The notes beneath the pieces are model-generated. The model made no database searches, was not told the origin of the DNA, and saw nothing but the letters and a program-made list of their open reading frames with translations. Below are positions 5,960 to 7,834 of a DNA stretch of 7,834 nucleotides, piece after piece. The position numbers were made by a program, and so were the translations under genes. This DNA is from Niveispirillum sp. (GTDB lineage Bacteria; Pseudomonadota; Alphaproteobacteria; Azospirillales; Azospirillaceae). Each line of letters begins with the position of its first letter. Within the stretch, counting starts at the first letter, position 1. Location: contig JAEMSB010000203.1 in the NCBI GenBank assembly GCA_016463045.1, forward strand, positions 1 to 7,834, given 5' to 3'.

Positions 5960-6120
5960 CATAAATAAATTCGACAGCATGTCGGATTGCCCTATCTCCA
6001 TTCGTCTTCCTGGTAGCAACCGGCATGGCGCGAAACGGGAGGGGGCTTTGTGCACAAAAATAATCATTCCGATACCTGAAATTTTGCAACGGGGGTTTGC
6101 CACCCTGCTTGCGGCGGTTT

Positions 6121-6136
6121 TGTGATTGGGATCACA
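6121..6136 (+). promoter_or_regulatory. Perfect CRP-type binding site
   Basis: TGTGATTGGGATCACA matches the E. coli CRP core TGTGA-N6-TCACA, and the extended TGTGAT-N4-ATCACA, at every position. The host regulator would be a CRP/FNR-family protein; in alphaproteobacteria its ligand need not be cAMP. It is the only such site I found. Confidence 0.6.
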
Positions 6137-6157
6137 TGAAATGATCCACGTTCACCC

Positions 6158-6163
6158 GATAAA
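6158..6163 (+). promoter_or_regulatory. Candidate -10 of a CRP-activated promoter
   Basis: GATAAA (4 of 6 against TATAAT) would put transcription start near 6170. The centre of the CRP-type site then lies about 41 bases upstream, the classic class II activator spacing in which CRP replaces a good -35. The transcript would have a leader of about 185 bases before the adaptor gene. The -10 match alone is weak; the spacing makes it interesting. Confidence 0.35.
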
Positions 6164-6178
6164 GGCCGAAATTTCTTC

Positions 6179-6206
6179 AAGACCGCCGGTTTGGCAGGGC
6201 GGTCTT
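6179..6206 (+). terminator. 9-bp hairpin in the inferred efflux-operon leader
   Basis: AAGACCGCC (6179-6187) and GGCGGTCTT (6198-6206) pair perfectly around a 10-base loop. The shape is that of an intrinsic terminator, but only three T residues end it (CTTTG). If transcription starts near 6170, it would form the 5' end of the mRNA and could act as an attenuator, a 5' stabiliser or the end of a short RNA. Confidence 0.45.
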
Positions 6207-6279
6207 TGCGGTGCCGCGCGGTTTATCACGAAAGTGCTAAGTGCCGTGGCCCGCTTCGTCGTACCCAACGGCGGCCATT

Positions 6280-6312
6280 CATGATACATCCGCGACCGGA
6301 TGTAATTTCATG
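6280..6312. promoter_or_regulatory. Inverted repeat before the adaptor gene, candidate repressor operator
   Basis: TACATCC (6285-6291) and GGATGTA (6298-6304) are perfect 7-base arms with a 6-base spacer. The outer CATGA (6280-6284) and TCATG (6308-6312) pair as well, with three extra bases on the right side. The TACAT...ATGTA frame resembles operators of TetR-family repressors of acrAB-type genes. A TGTAAT -10-like sequence (6301-6306) lies inside the right arm, so binding would block a promoter there. No regulator gene is in the window. Confidence 0.4.
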
Positions 6313-6354
6313 ACCGGTCGAACCGGCAACAGTAAAGTTCAAGGAACTCACGTC

Positions 6355-7539
6355 ATGCGCATGACCACCCGGCTTTCCGGTTCCCTTTTTCTTCTGGCAT
6401 TGACGCTCACCGCCTGCGGTCAGGACGGTGGTGGCGCCGGGATGGGCATGGGCGCAATGCCGCCGCCGGAGGTGGCCGTGGTTGCCGTCAATCCCGCGCC
6501 TTATACCTTGACCTCGGAACTGACCGGTCGCGTGACACCCTATCGCGTGGCGGAAATTCGTCCGCAGGTGTCGGGCATCATTAAGGACCGGTTGTTCACC
6601 GAAGGCAGTGATGTGAAGGCCGGACAGCCGCTCTACCAGATCGACCCCGCCACCTACCGCGCCGCCCTGGCGCAGGCACAGGCCGATCTCAAAAGTGCGG
6701 AGGCGCAGCTGACCTCCGTCAAGGCACGTGCTGGCCGCTACAAGGAACTGGTGGCCGTAAAGGGCGTCAGTCAGCAGGATTATGATGATGCCATGGCCGA
6801 ACTGGGCGCGCGGGAGGCGGCGGTCGCCGCCGCCAAGGCCGCCCTTGAGTCCGCCCGCATCAATCTGGATTATGCCGGCCTGACTTCGCCCATCGCGGGC
6901 CGCGTGGGCCGTTCGCGCGTTACGCCGGGTGCGTTGGTTACGGCGGGTCAGGCTGAAATGCTGACCAGCGTCACGCAGCTCGACCCGATCTATATCGATC
7001 TGACCCAGTCTGCCGACGCGGTAGCGGCGTTGCGCCGTCAGGTCGCGGCGGGTGAGGCGACGATCCCGGAAGGCGGAAAGCTGAAGGTGAAGCTGATCCT
7101 GCCCGATGGCACGCCTTATGCCGAGGATGGGGCGCTCGACTTCTCCGACATCACCGTGGATGAGGGGACGGGCACCATCGGCCTGCGCGCCACCTTCCCG
7201 AACCCGCGCCTGGAACTCCTGCCCGGCATGTTCGTGCGTGCCGTGGTGGATCAGGGCACGCGGGCCGATGCCATGCTGGTGCCGCAACAGGCCGTTATCA
7301 TCGGTCCCGGTGGTGTTGCCACCGCCATGGTGGTGGGCAAGGAAGACAAGGTGGAAATCCGCCCTGTCACGGCGGCCAAGGCCGTCGGCGACCAGTGGGT
7401 GGTGACCAAGGGTCTGGCGCCCAAGGAACGCGTGATCGTTCAGGGCGTTCTGAAGGCTGCCCCCGGTGCACCCGTCAAGCCCGTGCCCTACAATCCGGCT
7501 CCTGCCGCGGCGGGTGCAGCACCTGCCCCGGCCCGCTGA
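6355..7539 (+). CDS. acrA: RND efflux membrane-fusion (periplasmic adaptor) lipoprotein, AcrA/MexA type
   Basis: This 394-residue adaptor links an inner-membrane RND pump to an outer-membrane channel. The signal sequence ends in a lipobox, LTAC with Cys21, so the mature protein is lipid-anchored on the periplasmic side. A Gly/Met-rich linker (22-40) leads to the first half of the lipoyl domain, RPQVSGII (69-76) and LYQIDPATYR (93-102). An alpha-helical hairpin rich in Ala, Lys and Gln follows (about 100-172). The second lipoyl half comes next (SPIAGRVGRSRVTPGALVTAG, from 178), then beta-barrel and membrane-proximal domains and a Pro/Ala-rich tail. The order and length fit the AcrA/MexA family. 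The ATG at 6355 follows AAGGA (6341-6345) by 9 bases and gives a proper lipoprotein signal; the longer in-frame extension upstream does not. It lies 21 bases before the pump gene, so the two are one operon. The substrate range cannot be read from the sequence. Confidence 0.95.
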   Translation: MRMTTRLSGSLFLLALTLTACGQDGGGAGMGMGAMPPPEVAVVAVNPAPYTLTSELTGRVTPYRVAEIRPQVSGIIKDRLFTEGSDVKAGQPLYQIDPATYRAALAQAQADLKSAEAQLTSVKARAGRYKELVAVKGVSQQDYDDAMAELGAREAAVAAAKAALESARINLDYAGLTSPIAGRVGRSRVTPGALVTAGQAEMLTSVTQLDPIYIDLTQSADAVAALRRQVAAGEATIPEGGKLKVKLILPDGTPYAEDGALDFSDITVDEGTGTIGLRATFPNPRLELLPGMFVRAVVDQGTRADAMLVPQQAVIIGPGGVATAMVVGKEDKVEIRPVTAAKAVGDQWVVTKGLAPKERVIVQGVLKAAPGAPVKPVPYNPAPAAAGAAPAPAR

Positions 7540-7560
7540 TCATTCCCGGAGAGAACCGAA

Positions 7561-7834
7561 ATGGCGAAGTTCTTCATTGATCGCCCGGTCTTTGCCTGGG
7601 TGATCGCCATCGTGATCATGCTGGCCGGCGCGCTGTCCATCATGCGTCTGCCGATTGAGCAATATCCGGCCATCGCACCGCCCTCCATCGCGGTCAGCGC
7701 CTCCTATCCGGGTGCGTCGGCTGAAACGCTGGAAAAGACTGTCACACAGGTCATCGAACAGAACCTGAAGGGCATCGATAATCTGCGCTACCTTTCCTCG
7801 ACCAGCGATGCGTCGGGCAGCGTCACTATCACCC
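7561..7834 (+). CDS. acrB: RND efflux pump, AcrB/HAE1 family (5' part only)
   Basis: The first 91 residues of a proton-driven inner-membrane transporter are present, and the gene runs off the right edge; full-length members have about 1,050 residues. FFIDRPVFAWVIAIVIMLAG (4-23) covers most of the first transmembrane helix. LPIEQYPAIAPPSIAVSASY (31-50) and the TVTQVIEQNLKGIDNLRYLSSTS region (60-82) then match the start of the AcrB porter domain almost position by position. The ATG follows GGAGAG (7548-7553) by 7 bases. With the adaptor just upstream it forms the inner part of a tripartite drug or toxicant exporter. An outer-membrane channel gene may lie further right or elsewhere. HAE1-type pumps usually carry hydrophobic and amphiphilic compounds, but the exact substrates here are unknown. 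Confidence 0.95.
   Translation, partial: MAKFFIDRPVFAWVIAIVIMLAGALSIMRLPIEQYPAIAPPSIAVSASYPGASAETLEKTVTQVIEQNLKGIDNLRYLSSTSDASGSVTIT

Larger units (their letters stand above)
5907..6354. other. Long intergenic regulatory region before the efflux operon
   Basis: These 448 bases contain no convincing gene on either strand. They hold the GC hairpins after the upstream gene, a 12-bp perfect palindrome TTTGTGCACAAA (6047-6058), a perfect CRP-type site (6121-6136) with a matching -10, a 9-bp-stem hairpin (6179-6206) and a larger inverted repeat (6280-6312) close to the adaptor gene. The density of palindromes marks this as a control region. Confidence 0.6.

Noticed and set aside
5972..5984. CGACA-GCA-TGTCG inverted repeat
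   Set aside because: The arms are only 5 bp and it has no placement relative to a promoter; too weak to call a site.
6048..6056. DnaA-box-like TTGTGCACA as a sign of an origin
   Set aside because: One isolated imperfect match, with no iterons, AT-rich unwinding region or rep gene nearby.
5882..6103. 73-codon reverse-strand open frame in the intergenic region
   Set aside because: It overlaps the hairpins and the end of a real gene, and it has no protein-like pattern or recognisable domain.

Overview
The window is a stretch of GC-rich bacterial DNA with tightly packed genes, all read on the + strand. The codon bias (almost all G/C in third positions), the ParB and ParA sequences and the AcrAB-type efflux genes fit an alphaproteobacterium. 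A Rhodospirillales/Azospirillaceae-like host is my guess, not something the sequence proves.

Layout: (1) Positions 3-110 carry the probable C-terminal end of an unidentified gene. (2) After an AT-richer gap with a strong leader hairpin lies a 546-residue orphan protein (327-1967). It has a helical N-terminal half and a C-terminal region that looks like a beta-trefoil. Its base composition is visibly lower in GC than the rest, so it may be an acquired accessory gene, possibly toxin- or lectin-like. (3) A 71-residue PhnA C-terminal-domain protein (2118-2333) and an alpha/beta-hydrolase-fold protein with an altered catalytic triad (2427-3242) follow. (4) A partition operon, parA-parB (3342-5163), has its own sigma70-type promoter with an inverted repeat over the -35 box. 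ParA carries an N-terminal Cro/CI-type helix-turn-helix. The two genes overlap by 11 bases. A perfect 16-bp palindrome begins one base after the parB stop and is a candidate parS centromere site. (5) A secreted periplasmic protein of unknown function (5238-5906) follows. (6) A 448-base intergenic region holds GC hairpins, a perfect CRP-type site, a hairpin near the inferred transcript start, and an inverted repeat resembling a TetR-family operator. (7) This region leads into an RND efflux operon: a lipoprotein membrane-fusion adaptor (6355-7539) and the start of the inner-membrane pump (7561 to the window end).

How the parts work together: ParA (ATPase, and possibly autorepressor) and ParB (CTPase clamp) would segregate the replicon that carries them by acting on parS. 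Their neighbours are not the gidA/gidB genes usually seen beside the primary chromosomal parAB, which suggests a plasmid, chromid or second partition locus. The adaptor and pump would join an outer-membrane channel, not seen here, to expel drugs or other toxic compounds. The intergenic sites suggest CRP-type activation and TetR-type repression of that operon. I saw no tRNA, rRNA, CRISPR array or insertion sequence.
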